Positions 8,225 to 15,873 of a stretch of DNA of 32,220 bases are shown one piece after another. A model generated the notes under the pieces. The model made no database searches. It saw only the letters and a list, made by a program, of their open reading frames with translations, and was not told where the DNA came from. Source of the stretch: Hyphomicrobiales bacterium (GTDB lineage Bacteria > Pseudomonadota > Alphaproteobacteria > Rhizobiales > Beijerinckiaceae); NCBI GenBank assembly GCA_947455645.1, contig CANGPA010000015.1, positions 1 to 32,220 on the forward strand, given 5' to 3'. The translations under genes and the position numbers were made by a program. The number at the start of each line of letters is the position of its first letter. Positions within the stretch are counted from its first letter, which is position 1.

Positions 8225-9156
8225 CTGCGCGAGGGCACACTTTGCTGATCACAGGCGGGCGCGGATTTATCGGGCGTGCGGCACTGGCCGATATCGCGCA
8301 AACAAAATACTTTTCGCGCATTCATGCCGTGAGGTCCGCTTTGCCTGGTGATCTTCCACCTATTCCCGGCGTGATCTGGCATTATGCAAATCTGCTTGAA
8401 GCCGGACGTGTCGAGCAATTAATCGAGGATGTTAAGCCGACCCATTGCCTTCACGGTGCGTGGGACACGAGCCATGGCTCGTTTTGGACAACGCCGGCCA
8501 ATCACGCCTGGGTTGAAGCCAGTACAGCGCTGGCTCATGCTTTTGGGCGAGCGGGTGGGCAGCGTTTTATTTCATTGGGCAGCGTTGCTGAATATGATTG
8601 GTCGACGCACCGCATGATTGAAACGATTACACCGGAAGCGCCAAATACGCTTTATGGTCAGAGCAAACTCCGCTTTCATCAAGCGCTGATGCGCCTTGCA
8701 GAACAGTTCTCTTTTTCGGCGGCAACGGGTCGAATCTTTTATGTCTATGGACCTTATGAAAATCCGCACAAATTGATCGCAAGCGCTTGTCGTGCGGTGA
8801 TCGACCAAAAGAAAACCCAATTTGGTCCGCTGGGTCTGTGGCGTGATTATCTTCATGTCAGCGATCTTGGCAGAGCGATCAGCGCCTTGATGATGTCTGA
8901 TCTAAGTGGACCCGTTAATCTCGGATCTGGTGAGCCCGTGCGGCAATCAAAATTGATCGAGACGATTGGGCGAATTTCTGGGGGAGCATCGAATCTCGAA
9001 ATCGGTATGCGCGAAGACGCCTCTGATGATGTGCCGATTTTATTTGCTGACACCGCGCGTATTCGATTAACCGGTTGGTATCCGAAACGACATCATGAAG
9101 AAGGTTTGGCGGCCACATTGGCCTGGTGGCGTGAACGCCAGCGCCATGTTGCGTGA
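8221..9156 (+). CDS. NAD(P)-dependent epimerase/dehydratase family 4-ketoreductase
   Basis: 311 residues starting at an ATG that overlaps the epimerase stop; earlier in-frame starts lie inside that gene. It is an extended SDR with TGGRGFIG at residues 11-18, a SLGS serine at 121 and the YxxxK pair Tyr145 and Lys149 (YGQSK). VYGPYENPHKLI, WRDYLHVSDLGRA and NLGSGEPV follow, as in NDP-4-keto-6-deoxyhexose reductases. As last gene of the cassette it is expected to reduce the C-4 keto group and release the finished CDP-branched sugar. A 4-epimerase or dehydratase role is less likely, since RfbG already supplies that chemistry. No glycosyltransferase gene follows; the next gene is convergent. Confidence 0.82.
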   Translation: MTARGHTLLITGGRGFIGRAALADIAQTKYFSRIHAVRSALPGDLPPIPGVIWHYANLLEAGRVEQLIEDVKPTHCLHGAWDTSHGSFWTTPANHAWVEASTALAHAFGRAGGQRFISLGSVAEYDWSTHRMIETITPEAPNTLYGQSKLRFHQALMRLAEQFSFSAATGRIFYVYGPYENPHKLIASACRAVIDQKKTQFGPLGLWRDYLHVSDLGRAISALMMSDLSGPVNLGSGEPVRQSKLIETIGRISGGASNLEIGMREDASDDVPILFADTARIRLTGWYPKRHHEEGLAATLAWWRERQRHVA

Positions 9157-9175
9157 TCAAGTCGCCTGATTGATG

Positions 9176-10090
9176 CTACGCTGTGCGTAATCTCGATGCG
9201 AGGTTTTGGGTTGCATCGACGCAAGATTGACGCAAATGCCAATAGCGTTTTGCAAGCTCAATGTTCAAAATGACACCATTGGGAAATACACAGGCCTCAA
9301 CGAGGCGATCCCACGGAATGCCACCCATGCCAACGGGAAGATGCAAATCGCCATGACCAAAGGCCAAGCGCTCGCTTTCCGTATACATCCAAATGTCATC
9401 CTGCCGGCCAAATCCATCATGCATGTGGACATGGCGCGCAAAAGGCGCCAGCGCAGCACATTCCGAAATGAGATCAAGGCCATAAAAATCAAGTTCGATC
9501 CACGCATGGCCAATATCAAGTGTTGCCGCAAGATGCGAATGATTGATCACTGCCAATTCTTCAGCAAGACGTTTGGGCGTCGGCGTATGAATTTTACCGT
9601 GATAATCGCCGAAGATATTTTCGACGCATAAATAAAAACCGAGCGATTTTGCATAGTCGCCACCGCGATTAAGCCATTCGCGCTGCCTGTCATAGGCTGC
9701 CTGAAGGCCCGTATGCTGCATATGCTGCGTCATGCCGGCGTGGACCACATAATGCACAGCACCCAATTCTGCGGCCACGTCCATAGAGGCTTTAAGCACC
9801 TCGAAATGGCGTGGTAAGCGAAAAGGCTCATCGAAAAAATTGATCGGATGCGGACCATGCACTGTGTATTGAACCGCGCTTCCTGCTGTGATCCGCTTGA
9901 CTTCGTTTAGTTGCGGCTGGTGAATTTTACCTGCAATCACAAGGTCGAGATCATAAGTGGGTAATTCGATGAAGGAGACACCCGTTGCCTCGACTTCATC
10001 AAGTCGCGTTGCCAGATCACCAAGATCATTGGAAACGCCCATCGCGGTCATACCAACGCCACGGACACCGTTCTGGTTCATGGCGCTCAT
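9176..10090 (-). CDS. Sugar phosphate isomerase/epimerase-like TIM-barrel protein
   Basis: 304 residues from the ATG at 10090; ATGs at 10168 and 10081 are alternatives, and 10168 would overlap the upstream gene. It belongs to the xylose-isomerase-like/AP-endonuclease-2 superfamily. Expected divalent-metal ligands are visible in order: the Glu of LCVENIFGDY, the Asp and His of TLDIGHAW, the His residues of HVHMHDG and the Glu of ILNIEL near the C-terminus; HYVVHAG adds another active-site His. HGDLHLPVGMGGIPWD is a typical family stretch. The substrate is unknown. It follows the polyprenyl-phosphate sugar transferase gene by 16 bases, so the two are probably co-transcribed and linked to glycan synthesis. 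Confidence 0.8.
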   Translation of the reverse strand: MSAMNQNGVRGVGMTAMGVSNDLGDLATRLDEVEATGVSFIELPTYDLDLVIAGKIHQPQLNEVKRITAGSAVQYTVHGPHPINFFDEPFRLPRHFEVLKASMDVAAELGAVHYVVHAGMTQHMQHTGLQAAYDRQREWLNRGGDYAKSLGFYLCVENIFGDYHGKIHTPTPKRLAEELAVINHSHLAATLDIGHAWIELDFYGLDLISECAALAPFARHVHMHDGFGRQDDIWMYTESERLAFGHGDLHLPVGMGGIPWDRLVEACVFPNGVILNIELAKRYWHLRQSCVDATQNLASRLRTA

Positions 10091-10106
10091 ACGCTTTTGA
10101 TAAAGA

Positions 10107-11156
10107 TTAGAGGCTTGAAGGCGCCAGCGCCTCGGATGGCGCACGGGTAAACGCACGAAGCGTGACAAGTACAGCGCCCAAGGCCATCATGAAGGCAATC
10201 ATGGTCATCGTATTTGATGTGGCATGGGCAGCGAGCCAACCGCAGAAGGCGAGAAAAAGATTGAGCCCGAAAACGGTTGCAACAATTTGCTTGACGCTCC
10301 AACCCATCGTCGTAGCGCGTTGGAAGAAATGACTGCGATGCGGGGTCCAGATTTTTTCACCACGCGTCAGGCGACGGATGACTGTGATGGTGGTATCGGC
10401 CAATGCATAGAGGGGAATGATGAGCGCCGCGAAAAAGCTCAGATCAGTCGCAACACGATAAAGCGCATAGCCGCCGACCAGACCAATCACGAGGCTGCCC
10501 GTATCGCCTAAAAACAATTTGGCAACTGGCTTATTGTAAGGTGCGAAACCAAGAAGGCCACCGAGAATAGGCGCCATGATCATGGCCACAAGCGGTGTAG
10601 GCATGGTGAAGACGGACAAAACGATCAAGATCGTTGCAACAGGAACGAATTGGGCCACCGTGAGCCAATCAAGACCATCCATGAAATTGGTCAGATTGAT
10701 CATCCAGAACAACGCAATACCCGCAATCAACCGTTCGACGACAAGCGGGAGCGCGCCATCAAACAAAGAAATATAAGACGGCGTGACATAAAGCATCAGC
10801 CCGATCAGCGCGACCTGCCCCCCGACACGGGGAAGAACCGGCAAAGGCCGCACATCATCAAAGAAGCCCAAAGCTGAAATCAAAGCCGCCGCAGCAGCCA
10901 ATGCTGCCAAAATGGTGCGGTCTGTCGCCGGAAGAAAAGGGGCAAAGACGATGGCGACAGCGAAGACGCCAACAACACCGATGGTCAAAGCAATGCCCGC
11001 GCCTTGGGGCGTCGGCTCTTTGTGGCTCGAACGCGCCGTCACAGAGGCGAGCGCATGACGCTTCAAAAACGGCATCATGATCGGGATCACGAAGAAGGTG
11101 AACGCCGCCGCGGCAAGGGCGGCGAAAACTGCGAAGTTGAAACCAGTACCGATCAT
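10107..11156 (-). CDS. Polyprenyl-phosphate sugar-1-phosphate transferase (MraY/WecA family, GT4)
   Basis: 349 residues from the ATG at 11156; an ATG at 11243 would add 29 residues of unlikely composition. It is a polytopic membrane protein with about ten hydrophobic segments. Family motifs are in order: SSHKEPTPQGAG near the N-terminus, GFFDDVRPLP (the Asp-Asp metal motif), NLTNFMDGLD, KLFLGDTGSL and PHRSHFFQRA (the HxH-like loop). This set fits WecA/WbpL-type enzymes, which attach a HexNAc-1-phosphate to undecaprenyl phosphate, better than MraY. It likely starts a lipid-linked O-antigen or other surface glycan, which would give the nearby CDP-sugar cassette a destination. The donor sugar cannot be read from the sequence. 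Confidence 0.85.
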   Translation of the reverse strand: MIGTGFNFAVFAALAAAAFTFFVIPIMMPFLKRHALASVTARSSHKEPTPQGAGIALTIGVVGVFAVAIVFAPFLPATDRTILAALAAAAALISALGFFDDVRPLPVLPRVGGQVALIGLMLYVTPSYISLFDGALPLVVERLIAGIALFWMINLTNFMDGLDWLTVAQFVPVATILIVLSVFTMPTPLVAMIMAPILGGLLGFAPYNKPVAKLFLGDTGSLVIGLVGGYALYRVATDLSFFAALIIPLYALADTTITVIRRLTRGEKIWTPHRSHFFQRATTMGWSVKQIVATVFGLNLFLAFCGWLAAHATSNTMTMIAFMMALGAVLVTLRAFTRAPSEALAPSSL

Positions 11157-11323
11157 CGTGCCCAAATCCGAAACGCCAAAGCGAAAATTGCCAAACCCAA
11201 ACGCCAACAAACCCCACGGCTTCCTATTGAAGGAACCCGGCATGCAACAGGCGGCTACGCGATGATCGTTAAGGACGAACCCGGCGCCACTCCCCTGTTG
11301 TCCAATCCGGACGGTGTGGAGCG

Positions 11324-11400
11324 TGGCGAGAGAGACGGGACTTGAACCCGCGACCTTCGGCGTGACAGGCCGACGCTCTAACCAACTGAGCTACTCCCCC
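11324..11400 (-). tRNA. tRNA-Asp (GTC)
   Basis: 77 bases with encoded CCA. The acceptor stem GGGGGAG pairs with CTCTCTC allowing G-U pairs. The D arm is GCTC...GAGC, the anticodon stem TCGGC/GCCGA has loop CTGTCAC (anticodon GTC), and the T arm is GCGGG TTCAAGT CCCGT. The discriminator is G, as expected for Asp. Confidence 0.97.
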
Positions 11401-11430
11401 AAAACGGCACTGCGTTTCACGGCGACCGAC

Positions 11431-11459
11431 GCATTAAGGGACCGACTATGGACTGTCAA
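11431..11459 (-). promoter_or_regulatory. Promoter of tRNA-Asp
   Basis: On the minus strand TTGACA (11459-11454) is followed after exactly 17 bases by TAATGC (11436-11431). This places the transcript start about 25 bases before the tRNA 5' end. Confidence 0.6.
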
Positions 11460-11516
11460 GCCACACGACTGCAACCTGATGACAATGCTTCTAAGAAGTT
11501 CGCCATGAACACAGCA

Positions 11517-13379
11517 TTAATGGAGAATTGTGACGGTTTTTTTGCCGCCAAGCGCTCTCAAAGCATTCAGGATCACCGCCACGTCGATAATTTCCTGAAC
11601 AATCGCGCCCTCAACCGGAGCCAAATATCCCAAGGCGGCCGCGATCATTCCCAAGGATGAGAGGCCAATTCCTGCATAAACGCTCTGCCGTGCGATCAGA
11701 AATGAGCGCTTGGCGATCGCAATCGCCTCCGGAAGGGGATCAAGCCGGTCGACCAAAAGCACAATATCGGCCGCCTCCGCCGGAGCGCCGGCGCCGCGCA
11801 CGCCCAGCGCAATGCCAACATCGGCGGCCGCAAGTGCCGGCGCATCATTGACACCATCGCCAACCATGGCCGTGACCGACCTTGCCTTTTCAACCAGAAC
11901 GGCTTCGACCTTACCGGCCGGCGTCGCGCCGGCAATGATGTGATCAATGCCGAGACCGGACGCCACAGCATCAGCGACTTCGCGCCGGTCCCCGGTTAAA
12001 AGCACGGTTCTTAGGACGCCTTGTCGTTTGAGATGGTTGAGAACACCTGCCGCTTCAGGACGAACGGCATCGGCAAAACGCGCAATGCCGCTCAGGCGTC
12101 CATCAATCCCGATGGCCGTCACCAATCCGGGCTCGGCTGCAACCAGATCCCGCGCGATCGGGTGCCATTCTGTCTCAACCGTGTTCCGCGCGACAAAAGA
12201 GAATGTACCGACGCTCACAGGATGCCCAGCAATCATGCCAGAGACCCCTTCCCCAGCGGCCTCTACAATTCCGAGCGGCAAAGACAAAGGCCCCACACGC
12301 AAGGCTGCAGCTGCGGCCAGAGCGGTCGAAACCGAATGTGTCGATGCCTGACACAGTGCGCCCGCCATATGCAGAACGCGATCGGCATCAAGGCCCGGCG
12401 CGGCAATCACCTCGCGCAAGATAGGCTCACCTTTGGTGAGTGTTCCCGTCTTGTCGAAGATCAGTGTCTTTGTTTCGGCAAGTGACTCGAGCGCACCACC
12501 ATGTTTGACAAGGACGCCCTGCTTTGCGGCGCGTGAAAGCCCCGCAACAATCGCAACCGGCACGGCGAGGATCAAAGGACAAGGCGTCGCGACAACAAAG
12601 ACTGCAAGGGCGCGCGTGGCATCGCCACTGCCAAACCAAGCCAAAGATGCAAGCCCAATCGTCCAGAGAAGAAAGCTCATCGCGTGACGATCTGCCAGAC
12701 GCGCCATGGGTGCTTTGCGTGCCTCTGCATCTTCAACCAATCGGATGATCGCCGCATAAGCGCTGGCTTTAACATCTGTGGTTGCGATCAAAGTGATCGC
12801 GCCGCCAAGATTGGTAATGCCGCTGAGCAGCGCGTCACCCGCCTGATGGGAAACCGGAGCCGCTTCTCCCGTCATCACTGACTCGTCAAACAGCGCATGT
12901 GCATCCTCAAGCCGACCATCGACTGGCAACACGTCGCCGGGCCGGATCATCAAACGATCTCCGGGACGAATATCGTCCACCGGAACATCCTCGATACTAC
13001 CATTATGATAGCGTCGCGCAGTGCGTGGCGCGCGCGTAATCAGGGCCGTCATGTCTTTACGCGCACGCGCTTGCGCATAGGACTCAAGCACCTGCCCGCC
13101 GGCAAACATTAAAGCGACAACATTACCAGCCACCCATTCACCCAATATCAGTGAACCGGCCATCGATACGGCGGCAACAATGTCAAGACCAACAGCGCCG
13201 CGCCGCAGACTTTGGATGATAATGCCCAGCAGAACAACAAGAACGAGGCCTGTGCCCGACGCAAAAATCCATTGCGCAATCCGGTCATCACCGAATGCAT
13301 AAAACGCCGCGCCCACGGCCAGTGACATTAAGGTAAAAGCAAAGACGATGATGTCGAAACGGCGTGTCAAAAAAATCAT
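11517..13379 (-). CDS. P1B-type heavy-metal-translocating ATPase with TPC motif and no N-terminal metal-binding domain
   Basis: 620 residues. A P-type ATPase with A-domain TGEA (170-173), phosphorylation site DKTGT (309-313), TGD (462-464) and hinge GDGVND (507-512), plus about eight hydrophobic segments, two of them before the first conserved P1B pair. The transmembrane metal motif is TPC (265-267, ATPCPL) rather than the CPC of Cu+ or Zn2+/Cd2+ pumps or the SPC of P1B-4. The nucleotide-domain SEHPL motif is replaced by STHS at 346-349, so the usual His-Pro pair is absent. There is no CXXC or His-rich N-terminal domain. These features fit a little-characterised P1B subgroup of unknown metal. 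The ATG has AGGA about seven bases upstream, and the gene lies 63 bases after the LysR gene on the same strand. Confidence 0.9.
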   Translation of the reverse strand: MIFLTRRFDIIVFAFTLMSLAVGAAFYAFGDDRIAQWIFASGTGLVLVVLLGIIIQSLRRGAVGLDIVAAVSMAGSLILGEWVAGNVVALMFAGGQVLESYAQARARKDMTALITRAPRTARRYHNGSIEDVPVDDIRPGDRLMIRPGDVLPVDGRLEDAHALFDESVMTGEAAPVSHQAGDALLSGITNLGGAITLIATTDVKASAYAAIIRLVEDAEARKAPMARLADRHAMSFLLWTIGLASLAWFGSGDATRALAVFVVATPCPLILAVPVAIVAGLSRAAKQGVLVKHGGALESLAETKTLIFDKTGTLTKGEPILREVIAAPGLDADRVLHMAGALCQASTHSVSTALAAAAALRVGPLSLPLGIVEAAGEGVSGMIAGHPVSVGTFSFVARNTVETEWHPIARDLVAAEPGLVTAIGIDGRLSGIARFADAVRPEAAGVLNHLKRQGVLRTVLLTGDRREVADAVASGLGIDHIIAGATPAGKVEAVLVEKARSVTAMVGDGVNDAPALAAADVGIALGVRGAGAPAEAADIVLLVDRLDPLPEAIAIAKRSFLIARQSVYAGIGLSSLGMIAAALGYLAPVEGAIVQEIIDVAVILNALRALGGKKTVTILH

Positions 13380-13442
13380 AAGGTCATCCTACACGACCAT
13401 GAAAGACAATCTAAGTGACCAACAAGAGTTTAGACACCGTGT

Positions 13443-14354
13443 TCAACCGGAAGGCGCGGTCAAAATCGTTCGTGCTTCAATCAGCAAATGATCACGAAAG
13501 GCACGCGCGATGGGCGACAAACGTTTGCCTTTCAGAAAAACGATGCGCCACATGGTTTCGATTGGAAAGCCCGCAATCGCGGGGATGGCCAAGCCTTCAC
13601 GCGCAGAATCAGCGCTCAGCGCGTGACGCGAAACGATGCCAACACCCATACCACCCGCGACTGACTGTTTGATCGCCTCATTGCTGCCAAGCTCAAGCCT
13701 GATGCGCGGGGTCAATCCCGCGGCAGCAAAGGCCACATCGATGGCCAGACGCGTGCCGGAGCCCTTTTCTCGAAGGATCAAGCGATCCTCGACAAAACGG
13801 CTGAGCGGAATAGCCGATATTTGATGCAGCGGATGATCCAGAGATGCGATCGCCACAAGCGGGTTGGGTAAAAAACTCGCTTGCTCTGTTTCAATATCCG
13901 CGGGCGGCATCGACATGATGGTGAGGTCATCGAGATTGTCGCGCAGGCGCGCCACCACACCATCGCGGTTCAACACTTCAAGTGCGACGTCTATGTCGGG
14001 ATGCTGTTTGAAAAAGCTCGCCAGCAACCGCGGCATGAAATATTTCGCGGTACTGACCACAGCAATCGACAAACGCCCACGCGTGAGCCCCCGCACCCCA
14101 TCCATATGCTGCGTCAAACCCTCCCATTCGGTGAGGATCATCCGCGCACTTGTGGCGAGCGTGCGCCCGGCCTCGGTGAGATGAACCCGGCGACCAATGA
14201 CATCAAACAGCGGCACGCCCATGGTTTGGGCGAGATCCTTCAACTGCATCGAAGCCGTGGGCTGCGTGACGCCGCAGAGCCGCGCCGCCTCCGTGACGCT
14301 GCCGCGATCGGCCAGAGCGAGAAAAATCTGCAATTGGCGAAAACTTGGATACAT
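13443..14354 (-). CDS. LysR-family transcriptional regulator (CbbR/CmpR-like context)
   Basis: 303 residues from the ATG at 14354 (MYPSFRQLQIF); an ATG at 14372 would add six residues. The N-terminal winged helix-turn-helix is clear (GSVTEAARLCGVTQPTASMQLKDLA, about 19-43). A linker follows, then a periplasmic-binding-like effector domain with the family stretch GGMGVGIVSRHAL. It is divergent from an SbtA-type bicarbonate transporter gene, and regulators of carbon uptake or fixation often have this arrangement, so it probably controls that transporter. A palindrome overlaps its start codon, suggesting autoregulation. There is no evident Shine-Dalgarno for either start. The effector is unknown. 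Confidence 0.9.
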   Translation of the reverse strand: MYPSFRQLQIFLALADRGSVTEAARLCGVTQPTASMQLKDLAQTMGVPLFDVIGRRVHLTEAGRTLATSARMILTEWEGLTQHMDGVRGLTRGRLSIAVVSTAKYFMPRLLASFFKQHPDIDVALEVLNRDGVVARLRDNLDDLTIMSMPPADIETEQASFLPNPLVAIASLDHPLHQISAIPLSRFVEDRLILREKGSGTRLAIDVAFAAAGLTPRIRLELGSNEAIKQSVAGGMGVGIVSRHALSADSAREGLAIPAIAGFPIETMWRIVFLKGKRLSPIARAFRDHLLIEARTILTAPSG

Positions 14355-14369
14355 AGATTTTAATCTATG
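14352..14369. promoter_or_regulatory. Palindromic LysR-type operator candidate overlapping the regulator start
   Basis: CATAGATT-TT-AATCTATG, two perfect 8-base arms around TT, containing a T-N11-A core typical of LysR-family binding sites. Its left three bases are the complement of the regulator's ATG at 14354. It lies 71 bases before the divergent transporter start, in an AT-rich stretch. Confidence 0.6.
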
Positions 14370-14440
14370 CATTTTAATTATTTAATCAATTATCTTTTTG
14401 AACTCCATCCGGTTACGAGGACCGGATATGGAGGTGGCTA

Positions 14441-15412
14441 ATGTCCAATTTTCTCGATCCCGCGATTTTGTTTTTTGTGCTCGGTGTGCTCGCCGGGGTT
14501 TTGAAATCCAATCTGGAGATCCCGCAGCCAATTTCTCGCTTTCTCTCGCTCTATCTCCTGATGGCGCTGGGCCTCAAAGGTGGCTTTGCGCTGGCCCATT
14601 CCGGTTTCTCGACCGAGGTCATTGGCGCGATTGCGGTGGCGATCAGCCTCGCAGTGATTATTCCCCTCGTCGGCTTCCAGTTTTTGAAACGGGTGACCGA
14701 CGGGTTGAACGCGGCGGCCGTGGCCGCAACCTATGGCTCGGTGAGTGCTGTGACCTTCATCACCGCCACGCGTTATCTCGATGAACACGGCATTGCCTTC
14801 GGCGGTCATATGGCGGCGGCGATGGCGCTGATGGAGTCACCCGCGATCATCATCGCCATTCTCTTCGTGAATGCGCAAAGGCAGAAAACAAATCCCGCAC
14901 AAACCGGCGCGCATGGTCAGCATGGCCTCGGCATGATTTTGAAAGAGTCGCTCACAGACGGCGCGCAAATTCTTCTTCTCGGCGCGATGCTGGTGGGACT
15001 TTTATCGGGGGATGCGGGCAAAGCGGCGATGCAACCCTTCTCCGGTAATCTCTTTACCGGTATGCTCGCCTTCTTCCTGCTCGATATGGGTTTAGCAACG
15101 GCGAAAAATTTTCCGCCGCTCAAACAAGTGCCGAAGGGCTTGCTCGCTTATGCGCTCATTGCGCCGCCGCTTCATGCGATGCTCGCACTTTTGTTGACAA
15201 GCTTGGTTGGTGTGCCGGCAGCGGATGCGGGCTTATTGATGGTGCTCGCCGCGAGTGCCTCATATATCGCAGTGCCCGCAGTTATGCGCTTTGCGGTGCC
15301 GGAAGCAAACCCCTCGCTCTATTTCGGCCTGTCTCTCGGCGTGACCTTCCCGATCAATATCCTTATCGGCATTCCGGTTTATATCGGCATTGCGCAGAGG
15401 GTGTTGGGGTGA
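14441..15412 (+). CDS. sbtA: Sodium-dependent bicarbonate transporter, SbtA family
   Basis: 323 residues, polytopic, about ten transmembrane helices in two inverted halves. Family features are the N-terminal DPAILFFVLGVLAGVLKSNLEIP, LYLLMALGLKGG, YGSVSAVTFITA (the Ser-rich Na+/HCO3- site region), MALMESPAIIIAI, and in the second half YIAVPAVMRFAVPEANPSLYFGLSLGVTFPINI. The cytoplasmic loop between the halves, about residues 145-165, is short and polar. In cyanobacteria SbtA takes up bicarbonate and is controlled by the PII-like SbtB; no sbtB lies beside it here. GGAGGTGG provides a strong ribosome site before the ATG. The divergent LysR gene is the likely regulator. Confidence 0.88.
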   Translation: MSNFLDPAILFFVLGVLAGVLKSNLEIPQPISRFLSLYLLMALGLKGGFALAHSGFSTEVIGAIAVAISLAVIIPLVGFQFLKRVTDGLNAAAVAATYGSVSAVTFITATRYLDEHGIAFGGHMAAAMALMESPAIIIAILFVNAQRQKTNPAQTGAHGQHGLGMILKESLTDGAQILLLGAMLVGLLSGDAGKAAMQPFSGNLFTGMLAFFLLDMGLATAKNFPPLKQVPKGLLAYALIAPPLHAMLALLLTSLVGVPAADAGLLMVLAASASYIAVPAVMRFAVPEANPSLYFGLSLGVTFPINILIGIPVYIGIAQRVLG

Positions 15413-15426
15413 GGAGAATTGAACTT

Positions 15427-15526
15427 CATGGTGAGGAGCATCGCGAAGCGATGCGTCTCGAACCACGATCTGTTTGTACGACGACCGTCCCTCGAGACGC
15501 CGCTGCGCGGCTCCTCAGGATGAGGG
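15427..15526 (+). repeat. Interspersed palindromic repeat, copy 1
   Basis: Begins CATGGTGAGG, then a small hairpin (GCATCGC GAA GCGATGC), then GTCTCGAAC, a spacer, CGTCCCTCGA, a second GC-rich hairpin, and ends CTCAGGATGAGGG. The same order occurs inverted at 15874-15975. It resembles the abundant non-coding palindromic elements of Hyphomicrobiales genomes; that family link is from memory. Confidence 0.65.
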
Positions 15527-15600
15527 AATAAAAAGCTTATTAATTTTCATGAGTAAAAAGGTTTACGTCCGCCTGCGTTGCTTGCGCAACTTCGGCGCGA

Positions 15601-15625
15601 CAAAATTTGCCGAAGGCAAATTTTG
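15601..15625 (-). terminator. Perfect 11-base-pair hairpin at the 3' end of tRNA-Val
   Basis: CAAAATTTGCC and GGCAAATTTTG surround a three-base loop. On the minus strand the hairpin starts within the encoded CCA of tRNA-Val and ends in TTTTG. It is a likely factor-independent terminator or processing structure, though the T-run is short and part of the stem. Confidence 0.45.
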
Positions 15626-15699
15626 GTGGGCGATGACGGACTCGAACCGCCGACATTCTCGGTGTAAGCGAGACGCTCTACCAACTGAGCTAATCGCCC
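15624..15699 (-). tRNA. tRNA-Val (TAC)
   Basis: 76 bases with encoded CCA. The acceptor GGGCGAT pairs with ATCGCCC, the D arm is GCTC...GAGC, the anticodon stem TCTCG/CGAGA has loop CTTACAC (anticodon TAC), the T arm is GGCGG TTCGAGT CCGTC, and the discriminator is A. Confidence 0.97.
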
Positions 15700-15718
15700 C
15701 TTCAACAGGGAATGCGCC

Positions 15719-15747
15719 CTCATAGCCGAGACAAGGCGAGACGTCAA
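15719..15747 (-). promoter_or_regulatory. Promoter of tRNA-Val
   Basis: On the minus strand TTGACG (15747-15742), 17 bases, then TATGAG (15724-15719). Its layout matches the tRNA-Asp promoter, with a leader of about 13-20 bases before the tRNA. Confidence 0.55.
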
Positions 15748-15833
15748 AGGGCTCGGGGTTAAGGGCTTAGGGCTTAGGGCTTAGGCAGGCCGACGGCCTA
15801 CGCCCCGGCGCTGCGCTTTCGCTTCGCGCGTTC

Positions 15834-15870
15834 GAGGTTCAAAACGATTCACAGGATCGTTTTGAACCTC
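15834..15870. repeat. Perfect 15-base-arm inverted repeat
   Basis: GAGGTTCAAAACGAT, a seven-base loop TCACAGG, then ATCGTTTTGAACCTC. It lies beside the inverted palindromic repeat and is not followed by a T-run on either strand. It may be part of the mobile or repeat element rather than a terminator. Confidence 0.6.
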
Positions 15871-15873
15871 TCA

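Noticed and set aside
15762-15782. Three tandem AGGGCTT heptamers, telomere-like
   Set aside because: Only three copies in a repeat-rich spacer; too few for a CRISPR, origin or defined tandem array, and likely slippage.
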